Positions 1 to 12,149 of a stretch of 64,000 nt of DNA are shown piece after piece. The DNA is taken from the NCBI GenBank assembly GCA_963920765.1, contig OY987242.1, positions 38,092,002-38,156,001 on the forward strand, read 5' to 3'. Source of the stretch: Ulota crispa (taxonomy: Eukaryota; Streptophyta; Bryopsida; Orthotrichales; Orthotrichaceae). A program made the translations under genes and the position numbers. The notes under the pieces were generated by a model that was given only the letters and a program-made list of their open reading frames with translations, was not told the DNA's origin and searched no databases. Every line of letters starts with the position of its first letter. Positions within the stretch are counted from its first letter, which is position 1.

Positions 1-2750
1 GGCTAGTGGATACAAGATAGTACCCTTGTTGATTCCAAAAAAGTTAAATGCAAGTTCATTTGCTTTTGAATTGATTTAGAGACCTGCAGTGGCAGACGTG
101 AGGACCTTGTGTTTGTAAAGCTGTTTGAAAACAACAACGGTAGATGCAAATGACTATCCTTTGCTTGTAATGTGGTTTGAAAATTGCAAAGCATGTTTGT
201 CTCTATCACGCAATGTTATGGTGCTTGGAGTGTCGCAAGTGCCACCAGAAGAGTGGAAGTAATAGACAAAGGACCTTTGATTGTTGTATGTAGCTACCTT
301 CTTTGGATAGTGACCATGGTGCGTATGGTATAGAAATGCACATGCATATTCTTTTTGGACTTACAACAACATTGCTGTGGAACGACCGTCAAGATTCTAG
401 CAACAAGTTGGTCTCTAGAATTGGGACGCTGAAGGAAGCAAGTCCACCCAACCGTGGCTTCAAAGACGTGGTTGAGAGTTGTCTATGCACATCTGTGTTC
501 CTTCATCTTGAGCTCTACATGGCAATGCAGCATCAACACAGAGGCTAAGGCTCCATTGTCAAATCCTTTTGCTTGCACATAGCCGTGAATAAGGAAGCTG
601 AGATGTATGACCTCCTAGACTTGTGGATAGCTGAATTCTTTTGTCATTGGTTGCTGCAGACTTGGAGTTGCAAAACTATAGATGGGAAGTGGCAAAAAAA
701 TATGGCCGGACAACTCAGATCTTGTTGGCCTTCACTTGGTCATTGCAACATTAACTAGCTTTAGAGGAGTGGAGCTGGTCATTTGAACGGTTTCGGAAGA
801 AGAATGATTGTGCAACCCAAGAGGTGTGCAAGCTGAGGAGACAATTGTAGTGGGAGGACAACTTGGAAGGAAAAAGACGCATGCAAGTTTCAATTGCTGC
901 TATAGCAAGTGCAAGCTTGGTTTTGGAGCAACTCCAAGTTCTTGCAGGTACTCTCTTGTACTTTTGAACGGCTTGGAGTAGTGTAAGTGAACCCGGTGAA
1001 AGAATCGTCTTTTGGCAAAGTCTTTGTGATTTAGAAAGTCAATTGATTTTCTACAATGCGTAAGCATCCAATGCATAATAATGAGATTGACATAAACGTA
1101 TCAAGCTCATTGGTTTTAAGTGGCAAATCAACCAATGTTTGGGAAGTCTCATGAACTAGAAATAATGAACTTATCGTTGATCAACAACTCTAATTCATTA
1201 GAAATGCCTACAACTATGATGTTGAGCTAGAGGCTTGGATTTCAAAGTCATGACACTACACTTTGCACCTTTTTATTATAATGCTCTCTTTTAGTTCCAT
1301 TCATCATAATGATACAAATAAAGAAACCAAAGAAGCATACTAAAAAATTAGAGTCCAAATCAAAGGTCTAGAGAAAAAAAGCTTCCTTCCATATTTTTGT
1401 GTATTATCTTTTGAAGCCATTGATTTCTACTTGTTCAATTGGCACTTAACTTGATCCTAAAATCTATGCCATGGTGTGTTTAATATCTTCTTGTTTTTTT
1501 TACATAGAATACTCTTTTGAAATTGTATATCATTTTTTTAATAAGCTTCAAGAAAATTACAACTTTAGATGCTACAATTTGCTATATCAATGGATCTTGC
1601 ATAGAAGCAACTACAATTTCATTGTAAATTCTCTAAAACATTTTGACTAGACTGCTTTCATGATTCAATAAATGGGAGTCCACGGCAAACTCTAAGATTT
1701 CCATGCTAACTAAATAAAACACAATGAAGGCTTTTCATAATTTGAAACTATTGACAATGGCAACAAAAGAGACCATGGAAATTCTAGAGACAAGTTTGTT
1801 TCTAGAATCCCCTAGGGTCAGAGTTGGACCGTGGGGATTCTAGAGACAATGTTGTCTCTAGAATCTCTTTGGGCAAGAGTTGGTCTCAGGGGATTTTGGG
1901 TACAAATTTTTCTTTTGAGTTTGGGCCAATCAATTTGATTGTTCTTGCTTTGAGTTGACAAGGATATTTTGTGTACTATTTTAAGCCCCCCATAATGTTG
2001 TTTAGAAGTGGAGTTTTATGTCTTTGAGTTAGTGTTAGAGTTTGATGTAGTACAGTTTATTCATGCAAATCATCACATAGAGTGAGTCAACATGGAATTT
2101 GGTTGTGTAGCTTGTGGTTTCTTTTTTGTTGATCTATTCAATTGCATCCATTTTAATGCAGTGGTGTTTTGGAGACCAACTTCTCTCTAGAAATTTAAGT
2201 CCAAGAAGTTTAGGAGGAATTATGGGCCTTTTCATATTCTAGTACAAGTGTTGTGCTTAGAATGTGGAGTGACTCTTCTACTTGCAATGGACACCCTTGT
2301 TATTATACTAGAGATGAAATGATTTATACAATTAGAGTTGGTTAAGTTGAGAGGGAGTTTTAGAGATTCATCCGACATTTGTTTTGATAGGCCCTTGTGC
2401 AAACAATGTTGAATGTGTTTGCAGAGTTCTACTAGAATGTGATAAAGGAAGCTACCATCTGGAGCAAGATTTGTACTATATTGTCTTTGATCCATGTGTA
2501 GACAATGTTTGGTAACAATCACTGCGGCACATTGAAAGGGGTGGTTGTTGAACCCTAGCATAAGATCCTACTACCACAGCGTGCTAGATTCTTGGACAAG
2601 CCAATTCAAGTGGCAATGGTTGAGTACCAACGCTTTAGGCCTTCTATGGCATTGACAGAAAATGATTGAACAAGTGCATATCAAAGATCTTAACTAGTTG
2701 TGTTTTAGACAATGCTGACAACAAGGTTGAGATGCAAGTTTGTCTAAGAT
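1..2750. other. AT-rich intergenic DNA, no gene recognised
   Basis: All six frames hold only short open stretches without recognisable protein motifs. A 109-codon minus-strand frame at 2232-2561 has an odd composition rich in His, Asn and Thr and is not accepted as a gene. No terminal inverted repeats or tRNA-like boxes were noticed. Confidence 0.6.
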
Positions 2751-2759
2751 TTAGCTTGG

Positions 2760-4140
2760 GAGGCTAAGGAGGTATATTTCTACGGTTGCAAGCATGGAAG
2801 TTTCATGCTTAAGATAAAGATAATTGGCAATAAAGTGTGGTTTAGCTTCAATTGATCACTTGGTTGTCACTAAAGGGATTCAACTAGACGATTGGTGGTC
2901 ACAAAGACATTACAAAGATAATTTGTCTTAAACATCAATTTACGGCTGCTCCACAAAGTGGTTGTCACAACAACCAATTATCAATCATTTGATTATCACA
3001 ACAATGACGCAAAGGCAAGCAATTACTTGAAGCCACTTAGCGTGGTAGTGGGGTCAATTAGTCGTCACAATAGAAACTTTAAGTAGTTGTTCACCACAAT
3101 AAGGATGCATAGATGATATGGTTCATGCAATGTTAAACAATCATCTAACCAAGTGGTTGTTGGAAAAATCATTATAAAGAGCATCTTGTTGTCCTAATGG
3201 CAGTGCAAAGCTAACTTGCCTCAAGCAACATTGTGCAGCCGTACTAATTCTTGCAATGGTTTAGAAATATTGGAGTGGTGGTTGCATCAAACTGGTGTTG
3301 TATGTGGAGCCCCTATATTTTGCAAAGGAACTTCAAGTGTTAATGTATTGTGCTATGGTTGACTAATGTTGACTTATAGTTGCAAGTATACTACACTAAA
3401 AGAGGCAATTATTGCACATTAAAAAAGTCATGTTAAAGTTGCGTGCCAATTATATTATCCAAAATTGGGTTGGTGGATCTCAATATGCTAAGCCATCATT
3501 TGATAGAAGCCATCTATTTGGAAGTTCCAAGTTTTGGACTTCAAACTTCAAAGAGAGATGGCAACAAAGTGTGGTTCAACTTTAATTAATTACTTGGTTG
3601 TCACAAGCTGGATTGTATCAAGCAATTGGTGGTCTCAAAGGCAGCATAGAGGTAACTTGTTTCCAACAACAATGTGCAGTTGTCTCACTAAGTGGTTTCA
3701 TTTTAACATCAACTAGTCTATGCATTTATAATGACAAACATTGTAAATACAATATCATGAATTTGACAACTTAGCTCACATTCTAGCAATAAGGTTGTTG
3801 CTAGAATAGAGATGGTTCAACCTCTACTAAGCAATGGCAATGCAAAGCCAACTTGCTTCATGCAACATTGTGCAACAGTGTAGCTTGTGCCGCTTGGTAC
3901 AATAACTAAAAGATGTTAGGGTGGTGGTTGCACCAAACTAATACCGCAAAGTGGTGCCACAGTTTTCCCACAAAGGGCAACTTCAAATTGTAGATTGTTG
4001 TGCTTTTGATGATTGATGCTAGCTTGTAGTTGCATGTGAACCACTCCAAAGGAGTTAGTCATTGAACATTCAAAACGAATCATGCCAAAGTTGCATGCCA
4101 ATTATTTGCAACTTTGGGTTTGACTTGGTGGATTTTTGCA
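2760..4140 (+). repeat. Two diverged tandem copies, about 650-730 bp period
   Basis: The phrase around 2828-2850 (caataaagtgtggttta) returns at 3560 as caacaaagtgtggttca, followed in both places by an attg/attaat-then-cttggttgtcac stretch. The phrase ggtggttgcatcaaac at 3281 returns at 3926 as ggtggttgcaccaaac. The end phrase aaagttgcgtgccaatta at 3435 returns at 4090 as aaagttgcatgccaatta. The unit is much diverged and has no open frame, so it looks like an old tandem duplication of non-coding DNA. Confidence 0.5.
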
Positions 4141-4555
4141 AGCTAGGCTATTAATTTATGGTATTGTTATGTTTGAAAATCCCAAGTATTGATCTTCAAT
4201 TATAATCTTCAAAGTATGACCATTGATGTGGATTTGGAGAATTTTTAAATTTTATTTCATTGAATTTTATTTTGAGTTGTAAAAGAAGGGAGCGCACGCA
4301 ACTATATGCTATATCCAAGCCAATTATATGAAACTAAAGAGGTTATGTTTTATTAACATAATTTGTTGGTATTATTAACATGGTGAACTTTTCATTTTTG
4401 TGGGAATATTGCATATCTTTGGGCATGTTGCATGTTCCATAGATGACAAGTGCAATGTATAATAAAGTTTAGAGAGTATATAAAGTGGCCCCCTTTTTTG
4501 TTAAATATGATTAACATTATTTTATGATACATTTTGCGTTAGGTTCAAGAGCACC

Positions 4556-4680
4556 TTCAACTCCATAACCAATCATTATGGAGTTGAATGTTATATATGG
4601 AGTGTATCTAGACATTCCATTGGTCCAAATGCACTCCATACAAAACATGCAACTCCATATAGATTGATTATGGGTTCTTC
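4556..4680. mobile_element. Short palindromic MITE-like repeat (AACTCCATA family)
   Basis: Two imperfect inverted arms each contain an ATGGAGTTG-ATG core and a TATGGAGTG box, meeting near 4620. The same boxes occur as the outer arms of the element at 11.44-12.0 kb, so this is a dispersed family. Target duplication could not be fixed. Confidence 0.5.
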
Positions 4681-4689
4681 ACTAAGGCA

Positions 4690-7610
4690 AAGTTTGTGTG
4701 GCTAATCAAAATGAGAATTTTTGCATCATGAAGTCAACTACCTCTTGGTAGAGTATTAAAATCTAACATATTTGGAATATTAAATGTGCATACGTTTAGA
4801 AGTTGTATTGGTTGGTTTAATTGAATGGAATTTGCAAGTTTTGAGTACAAACATTTTTTCATTTTGTTTGACATTGACCAAAACAATCTCATGCAGTGAA
4901 AAGACCTTAACAAGTTAGGCCATAAACAATATTAAAGAAGAGGATTGGAGAGTTGGCTTGCCAAAGGTTTTTTTTGGAAGAACTAGAAAGTGGATGCCAA
5001 AGGCTGTGAGCTTTTCATATAGGACTACTAAAACAAGTTGAAGACAAGCGTTATGCCAAGCATAACAATCTTTATGAAGAGAAGAGATGTATTTATGGTT
5101 GGTAAAGACACCTTTATTAGTGATGATAAGTGATTTAAATTGAAGCAAGAAGTAGGATTTACAAGCTTGCATATGATTAAGTTCTTGGAATAGCCAAAGC
5201 CATTGTATCTAGAGTACCTTAGTCTAGCCACTCTTGTAGGGAAGGCTATTCCAATGCTAGAGGCTTGTACATGGCTAAAATGTATGGATTTTTGTATCAC
5301 TTTTTTTACAAAATTGGCAAAATATATAGCAAATTTGCAAAAGCATTGAATGACAATTTGCAATTTGAACTTGCATCTTGCTTTCTTCACAATATTAGCA
5401 TTGCTCAAGGTACTACTATATTTGGTTTAGGTGCCTATAATTGTTGAAGACAAAATTTATGACATAATATTTCATTAAAGACATTCACAATAATACTTGC
5501 AATATTGCCAAAATTGCAACATCAAAGGACAATTATATTGATGTTGGCACATAGAGGAAGTAGAAAACATCAAAAGATATTCCACCCTTTGAGGAGTTCA
5601 TGAATGGCAATGCTAGCCGACCTTAATCAAAAGATGCAAAAGACTCTTAGAAATGTCAGAAGCATGGTCAATACAAAATGAAGGCTAGGCACCAAAGTAT
5701 CCTTTGACAACAAAGGAAAGAGGTCATTCCCAAACAAAAATGATGGTGTAGCATTGGTTGTAGAATCAAAGGAGTTGCCACTAACTTTGTTTGACTTTGA
5801 GAATGCAATCAGAGTGCATGAATTGTAATTTTTAGTTTTATTCACTAAACTAGTTGAAACATAGTGTACCATTTGTAATATATGATACATATGTGTTTTT
5901 ATTTTTATACATAATAGCTATATTATAAAGTTTTGAATTGCATTAGATTGTTGTATTTAGATGTGTAATTGTTTGAGATTTCTATATACTTTGCTATATG
6001 AAAAGTATACTCTAATAAGTAATCTAAAAACCATAAAGATGCACATAACCCACACATGGACAAACATTTTCACTTAAAGGAATGCAACATATACAATGCT
6101 CTTTTAGATACATTAAACGTGTGAAGACATGTTTTTAATGCTTAAAAATATAATTATGGCTATTACAAAATTGTACACCACGCATGGCTTCTACTTGTGC
6201 TACATACAAGATTTTGTAATAAAGATGTGACCACATATTATATAAGTTTTTACAAATAAGAAGCATTCAACTGATGGAACTAGTTGAACAACAATTTATT
6301 ATACAAGTCTTCTAGAAGTAAACAATCCAACAAAGTATTGAAATTGGAATACTTTGATAAGTAATACAACTCAAGTTTGCATAAGTATTGTATAATTATG
6401 CATGGCGTACATATGTTTATAAAATGATCAAATTTGTGACTATGCAAATAGTGCAACTTTAATGAGATGTCATTTAGAATGCAGATTTTTTGTAATGCAT
6501 TCTATTAGCCATACATACACAAAGCAATGATTACTACTCTCAAGTGTCATATTGTAGGCAAGTAAGCAATGCAAGTATAGGAATCATGCTTACTTGATAC
6601 ATCCTTGTTTCACAAGATAGCAATGTGTATGTAAAGTGTATTTCTTACAAATAATGACTAATCTTGCAGTTGTAGTATAGTAACTTATATAATTGAACAA
6701 AGTCAAACAATAGTATACAATTAGAGTGAATTTATAGTTTATGTTGATACAAATACAATATAAATATAAATTTGTCTTTGAATTTTTTTCATAGTATGAA
6801 TTAATTAATTTTTTGCAATGAAGTTATTATTATAAAATTTCAGGTCATATTACATATAGCAAATGTCAATGTAGAAATTATGTTAGGATTTTTACAAAAA
6901 AATCATATCAAATAATTATCATCTAATAATCATCTGCAGTGTATAAGTACTTGCAAATTGTAATTAATCCAACTACATTAAAGTTATCTATACCTTCAAT
7001 TAGGTTTTTTGGATGTTTGGATGTTTGGATGTTTCACATTGAGATCTCTCGAACCATGTGTCTTCTTGTCGCATGCTTGGTATTGTCAAAAAGCTCTTAG
7101 CAAGGAGGAGTGCACCGGCTTGGTTTGGTGGCATTTGGGCGTATGGAAAGAAAGTTATTGAATTTCCAAGATTTTTATGGATTAAAATTTTAGAAAATTA
7201 TTGATTGGCCAAAGACAATTTTTGTGTAAAAATAGGATAGAGTATAAGTTTAACTAAAGTGAAATTTGGATGTCCACTTGAAAATAAAGTAGAAGACAAG
7301 TTTAATTGAAGTAAAGTACAAGTTTAACCACATGTGGCATGAAGAGATGGCATGGGGGGCATTGGGGGGCTGAAAATTGGGCCAACGGCATAGAGCCACA
7401 CTAGTATAGCTGAAGTGACTATTGGGTAAGGTTGCTTATGGTTATTGGATGTGTAGATGCATGCATGCCAAATTTTGAATATATTATAGTGCAAATATAT
7501 ATTAATAATTGAATATCCTTCAGTCAGTTATCAGTCAGTTAGAGTTGGGCATGATTAGGAGAGGGTCGAGCATGACTGGGATTGGAAAGTTATAAAAGGA
7601 TAAAGTAAAA
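4690..7610. other. AT-rich intergenic DNA, possibly with decayed coding matter near 5.0-5.85 kb
   Basis: Between about 4915 and 5850 both strands have modest open stretches (126 codons at 5028-5408 on the minus strand, 60 codons at 5265-5447 on the plus strand). Neither has recognisable motifs and they contradict each other. From 5890 to 7610 there is only very AT-rich DNA with no structure seen apart from a tandem ggatgtttggatgttt stretch near 7010. Confidence 0.4.
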
Positions 7611-7740
7611 TCACCTATAGCTTCACTAGACGTTAACAATAGGTCATTGGTAGTTGCATAGTCACTAGAAAATCACCTATGGCTTCACTAGATATTAACA
7701 ACAAGTCACTGGGAGTTGCACCGTCGCTTGTAGTTGCACC
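7611..7740 (+). repeat. Tandem duplication of about 62 bp
   Basis: A unit beginning aatcacctatagcttcac is followed by a second copy beginning aatcacctatggcttcac. Both then run through ttaacaa, aggtca or agtcac, and gtagttgca or ggagttgca. It abuts the left end of the CACTA element. Confidence 0.6.
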
Positions 7741-7929
7741 ATACACTAGTAGAAAATTCAGCACAAAATCAACAGAATTTCAACCAAAAACCGTTGATTT
7801 TTTCTGTGAATTTGGTCGAGTTGATTTGGGTATTTTTCTGTTGATTTTCTGTTGATTGTTTACAGTTTTCTATTAATTTGTTGTTGATTTCTATTACGTA
7901 TTTTATGTTGTTCAATTCTATTTCTTTTC

Positions 7930-8115
7930 ATTTAAATTTTTTTTTTTTTATAGAATTTGTTTTTATTTTACAAAAATGTGAACTTATTAGGAGATGGGCA
8001 GCTGCCCGAGCTCTCGGACAGCTGCTAGTAGCGGGGTTTGAACCCTCCACCTCTCCTCTCACACTCCACAACTTTAGCACATTCTCTAAACCACTAGAGA
8101 ATGTGCAACTACACA
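7930..8115 (-). mobile_element. Possible tRNA-derived SINE
   Basis: Read on the minus strand, a GAGGGTTCAAACCCC stretch at about 8030-8045 matches the polymerase III B box and T-arm shape. It is preceded some 45 bases upstream by TAGTGGTTTAGAG, which resembles a weak A box. About 85 bases further on there is an A-rich tail (T run at 7938-7951 on the plus strand). The size and order of parts suit a plant SINE. No clear target duplication was found and the A box is poor, so a chance resemblance is possible. Confidence 0.35.
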
Positions 8116-8629
8116 TGCACACATTAGTATCTTGATTCTATTTGTACATTAAATGTTCATGTCTTTAGTAATCCAGTAGACTTTGGAGGCTATTTCTGCT
8201 CATTAAGCAATTTTTTTTCAAAAAACTTAGAACTAAGAAAAGTTGGCAAATGTATTTTATTTTCACCTCCAATAATTTTTTTTGGATTTCAATCTTTTTA
8301 TCAAAAGTTATGAGCTAAAATCAGAGAAGGTGTTTAGAAATTTTAAATAAATTGTTTATTTCCATCCTTTTGATTTTGTTTATAAATTTTTTTTGGGATT
8401 CACAAATCTCATAAGAATTGTTGCAGGCAAAGGTTGGATTCATTAATAATTATTACTTAGTGCTAGTTTTTTTGTAAAAAGATCCTTATTTTGTTAAAAT
8501 AGCCTCCATAGTTTGATAGCTTCAAATAACATGAAGTCGTGAAAAGTTACGGAATTAAAACCTTGCAATTATAAAATCAAAATTCTATTGACTTTTGAAT
8601 AGTTTTGGATATTTTTTAAGGGCATTAAT

Positions 8630-9032
8630 ATGTGAACCACACCCTTTGAACTATTGTACCACACCCTTGAGGTAAATTTTAGATTTCTACCATCAAAAAG
8701 CTGAATTTGAAAATTTTGAATTCGAATTTGGACTTAGAGACCATGGTATTGTCTAGGACCATAAAAAAAGTTGCAATTGAACAACACCCAATGAAAAAGC
8801 TTATCTTTTTTTACAAACAAAAATAAAATTAACAATTTTCTCCCTAACTAAATTTTTTCATTGGGTGTTGTTGAATTGCAACTTTTTTTTATGGTTCTAG
8901 ACAATACCATGGTCTCTAAGTCCAAATTCGAATTCAAAATTTTCAAATTCAGCTTTTTGATGGTAGAAATCTAAAATTTACCTCGTAGTGTAGTATAGTA
9001 ATTGGAAGAGTGTGGTACACATATCAATTCCC
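8630..9032. mobile_element. Palindromic MULE-like MITE inserted in the CACTA element
   Basis: The element begins GGGCATTAATATGTGAACC and ends with the inverse form TGTGGTACACATATCAATTCCC. Its two arms pair along most of their length, around a loop near 8830. The flanking 9-mers ATTTTTTAA (8621-8629) and ATCTTTTAA (9033-9041) differ at one base. A 9-bp duplication points to Mutator-like transposition. Relatives lie at 11.5, 43.5 and 57.0 kb. Confidence 0.75.
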
Positions 9033-9879
9033 ATCTTTTAAAGCTTATAAAAATATTTTATAAGATTGTTTATTTTTAATTCATTTGGTTAGTAATAGAA
9101 GGAAAATTACTAAAAATACCCTTTAAGTCTTTCAAAATATCAAATTTACGCCAAAAATATGTGAAATATAAAAAATAGTCCTTATTTTTTGTAGGAATAT
9201 CAATTATACTCCTATTATTTTGGAAAATTAATAAAAAAACTCTTCTATTTTGAAATGTTAAATATATCATTGTGTTATTTGAAATGTAAAAATCACCTTT
9301 AGTTTCTTGTAAGAATTTGTATTAAACTATCCACTTGGTTATCATGTAACACAAAGATATTTTTAGAACTTTTAATCCTTAAGGGACATATATGATTTCT
9401 TCAAAGAATTGAGGAGCATCATTTATATTTGTTTGTAAAGAAATTTTGGTATTTAAAACAACAAAATGTTGTACTTTTTATATAAAATTTTGTTGAATTA
9501 GTGAAGTTGTGTCCAAAAGTATCTAGATCAACAAAAAATTGTTGAGTTTTTTGTTATTATGGTCATGTTTTTACTTGACTTTAAAGGCTGCTAATTTTAG
9601 ATCTTACCAAATTGTGAAAAGTAAAGAAAATAAAACCAGTCAATGTACACTCAAACTTCTAAAAGATTTTTTTTTTTTTAAACTTCTTTTATTTTTTAAA
9701 ACTTCAAAAAAATTTAATGAGGTCCAAAAAGATTTTTGAAAGATTTCAAAAACAAACCTAAACTATTGTGATAGTTTTTTTGAAAGTATTTTGATGATTT
9801 ACAAAAAGATTCCTAAAGGACTCTAATTCAATCTAAGAGATTCTATTTCTATAAGTATTTTGAAGTACTTTAACAAATT

Positions 9880-10390
9880 CCATAAAGATTTTAAAAAGAT
9901 TTTCAAAGATTCCAAAAAGGTTCTTGAAGATTCTTAGAGATTTTCAAAGATTTTTTGAATTTCAAAAAAGATTCTCAAAAGATTCCCAAAGATTCTCAAA
10001 GATTCTCAATTGTTCTCAAACATTCTCAAAGATTCCAAAATACTTGAAAAGATTACCAAAGATTCCAAATGATTCTCAAAGATTCCTAAAAGATTCTCAA
10101 AGATTCCCAAAGATTCTAAAAGATTCTCAAAGATTCCTAGAAGATTCTCAAAGATTCTCAATTGTTCTCAAACATTCTCAAAGATTCCAAAAAAACTTGA
10201 AAAGATTTCGAAAGATTTCAACAATTCATGAAGATTCCTAAAAGATTCTCAAAGATTCTAAAATCTCAAAAAGATTCTTAAATATTCTTAAAAATCATGA
10301 AAAGATTCTCAATGATTCCCAAAAGATTCTTGAAGATTCTTAAAGATTCACAAAAAATTCCCAAAAGATCTTCAAAAGATTCCAAAATTT
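9880..10390 (+). repeat. AAAGATTCTC-type minisatellite inside the CACTA element
   Basis: About 500 bp consist of 8-14 bp units such as AAAGATTCTC, AAAGATTCCC and AAAAGATTCTT in irregular order, with a higher-order unit (ATTGTTCTCAAACATTCTC) seen near 10007 and 10157. The 105-codon open frame across it (9924-10241) is a by-product of the repeat: its translation is an FQRF/DSQRF repeat. Confidence 0.8.
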
Positions 10391-10561
10391 CTGTTGATTT
10401 AGATAATAGTGTCCAAATCAACAGAACATATTTAGTTTTTTACAGAATTCTGTTAAATTAGTCAATTAGCGTGGGCAAGTGCCCAAATCAACAAGAAACT
10501 ATTGGTTTTCTGTTGTTTTGAAAGGAGTTTTCTACTAGTGATAACTTTCTCTTGGGCAAAA

Positions 10562-10680
10562 GAGGGCACAGGAATAGGGGGCACAAGGATAGGTGGGCAT
10601 GTGGATAGGTGGGCACGTGGATAGGTGGGCACGTGGATAGGTGGGCACGTGGATAGGTGGGCATGGGGATAAGGGGTGGG
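10562..10680 (+). repeat. Minisatellite, 16-bp unit (gataggtgggcacgtg)
   Basis: About six tandem units of gataggtgggcacgtg with small changes lie directly outside the right end of the CACTA element. The proline-rich open frames on the minus strand (PPIHVPTYPRAHLSTC repeats) are by-products of this repeat and are not annotated as genes. Confidence 0.85.
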
Positions 10681-11443
10681 GGGCATAATCCTGTCGGTAC
10701 AATGAGTAGTATACTAGTGCAAATGTAAATGATTGAGTGTTAGGGTATTGCAAAGTAAAATCATTATGAGTAAGAAATACAAATTTTTTATTTATTTAAT
10801 ATGTGGAGGAAATCACAAAAGAAACACCTTAAACAAAATGTACAATTGGAAATCACATTCAAATAAAATAATACAAAATCAAAAACTCATTTCAAAAGTT
10901 GCCTTTGATGGTGTGCCCATAAAAAGTTCATCAAATATTTTGAACTAATTGATATTGGAATTGAAATCAATTAAAAAAATTACAATAAAAAAAGACACCA
11001 ACAAAATTCTACTACCTTAGAGCATGGGATTTAATAACTTAACAAAAAAGAGAAGTTTTATATGTAATTAAAGACATAGAATGTAAGAAAAATTGCACCA
11101 AACAAATTTTTGAGTTGAGATTGGTGTGAGAACTTGTGTTTGGTAGTAGTAGATGTTGGATACTATATATTGAAAATGACTGTAGATATCTTTTTTGATA
11201 ACCTAAACTAATAATCAAGGCTAAAAACATTAAAATTAGGCTTTTTTTTCTAATGGAAATGTTGATTTTCAGAATTTTTAAGACTCCATATATTGACGCA
11301 TACTCCATATTGATCGAATATCGTGTTCTTAAGTCTTGACTCTTTGTATTCTAGTCCTTGCATGCTTGCTCACATGTCTCTGCTGAGCCCCAGTGTCGGT
11401 AAGGATGACAAGAGTGGTGACTGACTGACTGGTGAGCTTGTAA

Positions 11444-12004
11444 CTCCATATTCATTAAATATGGAGTTGCATGTTATATATGGAGTGTATCTGCACATTG
11501 CACTGGTCTAGATACACTCCATATATAACATGCAGGGATTGATATGTCTATCACACCCTTTCAGCTATTCTATCACACTCTTTTAGCTATTCTACCACAC
11601 CTCCGGGGTAAATTTTAGGTTTCTACCATCAAATAGTTGAATCTGAGAATTTGGAATTTAGATTTGGACTTAGAGATCTTGGTTTTGTTTAAAACCATAA
11701 AAAAATGCTGTAATTGAACAACACCCAGTGAAAAAGCATAGCTAGGGGGAAAGTATTACTTTTACATTTGTTTACAAAAAAAGATAAGCTTTTTTATTGA
11801 GTGTTTTTCAATTAAAACATTTTTATAATTCTAAACTAAATCACTGTTTTTAAGTCCAAATCTAAATTCCAAATTCTCAAATTCAGCTTTTTGATGGCAG
11901 AAACCTAAAATTTACCCCGGAGGTGTGATAGAATAGCTGAAAGGGTGTGGTACACATATCAATCCCCGTAACATGCAACTCCGTATTTAACGAGTATGGG
12001 GTTT
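11444..12004. mobile_element. Palindromic element (AACTCCATA family) split by a MITE
   Basis: The left part holds aactccatattcatta, ggagttgcatgttatat and tatggagtgtatct, and then the inverse of these boxes. The right arm resumes after the inserted MITE as acatgcaactccgtattta. It is a longer member of the family seen at 4556-4680. Removing the insertion and one 9-bp duplicate restores a continuous palindrome. Confidence 0.6.
11535..11968. mobile_element. Palindromic MULE-like MITE with exact 9-bp duplication
   Basis: Starts GGGATTGATATGTCTATCAC and ends with the inverse, finishing AATCCCCG. It is flanked on both sides by TAACATGCA (11526-11534 and 11969-11977), an exact 9-bp duplication. The interior (GAATTTGGACTTAGAGA, ACACCCA-TGAAAAAGC) matches the copy at 8630-9032. 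It has no coding capacity and lies inside the palindromic element at 11444-12004. Confidence 0.85.
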
Positions 12005-12149
12005 TGTTCCATTGACCCTCGGCCTATGACCACGGAGTTGCTGGTCAAATTCCTCCACTCTCGCTCTCTCTCTCTAATATGCTCCCATTTGGCAACTACA
12101 CGTAATTTATAAAAAAATTGTTACATCTGTATTCATGTGCTAGGTCAGA

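Larger units (their letters stand above)
7744..10540. mobile_element. CACTA (CMC/EnSpm-type) DNA transposon, non-autonomous, 2,797 bp
   Basis: The left end is CACTAGTAGAAAA and the right end TTTTCTACTAGTG, an exact 13-bp inverted repeat with the CACTA start that names this superfamily. Both ends are flanked by ATA (7741-7743 and 10541-10543), the 3-bp duplication expected of the group. Just inside the ends are clustered GTTGATTT or AAATCAAC motifs on both sides, typical of CACTA subterminal repeats that bind the transposase. No transposase frame is present, so it would depend on an element elsewhere. It carries a MULE-like MITE, a possible SINE and an A+T-rich minisatellite inside. Confidence 0.85.

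Noticed and set aside
5028-5408. 126-codon minus-strand frame, and a plus-strand alternative
   Set aside because: No motif, low-complexity hydrophobic make-up, and both strands equally plausible. Not enough to call a gene or an element.
8025-8050. tRNA gene from the B-box-like stretch
   Set aside because: No acceptor stem or anticodon arm could be built around it, so a SINE remnant is the better reading.
9924-10241. 105-codon frame with FQRF/DSQRF repeats
   Set aside because: Product of the AAAGATTCTC minisatellite in the CACTA element, with no start context and no family.
10462-10753. Proline/histidine-rich minus-strand frames
   Set aside because: Translation of the 16-bp gataggtgggcacgtg minisatellite.
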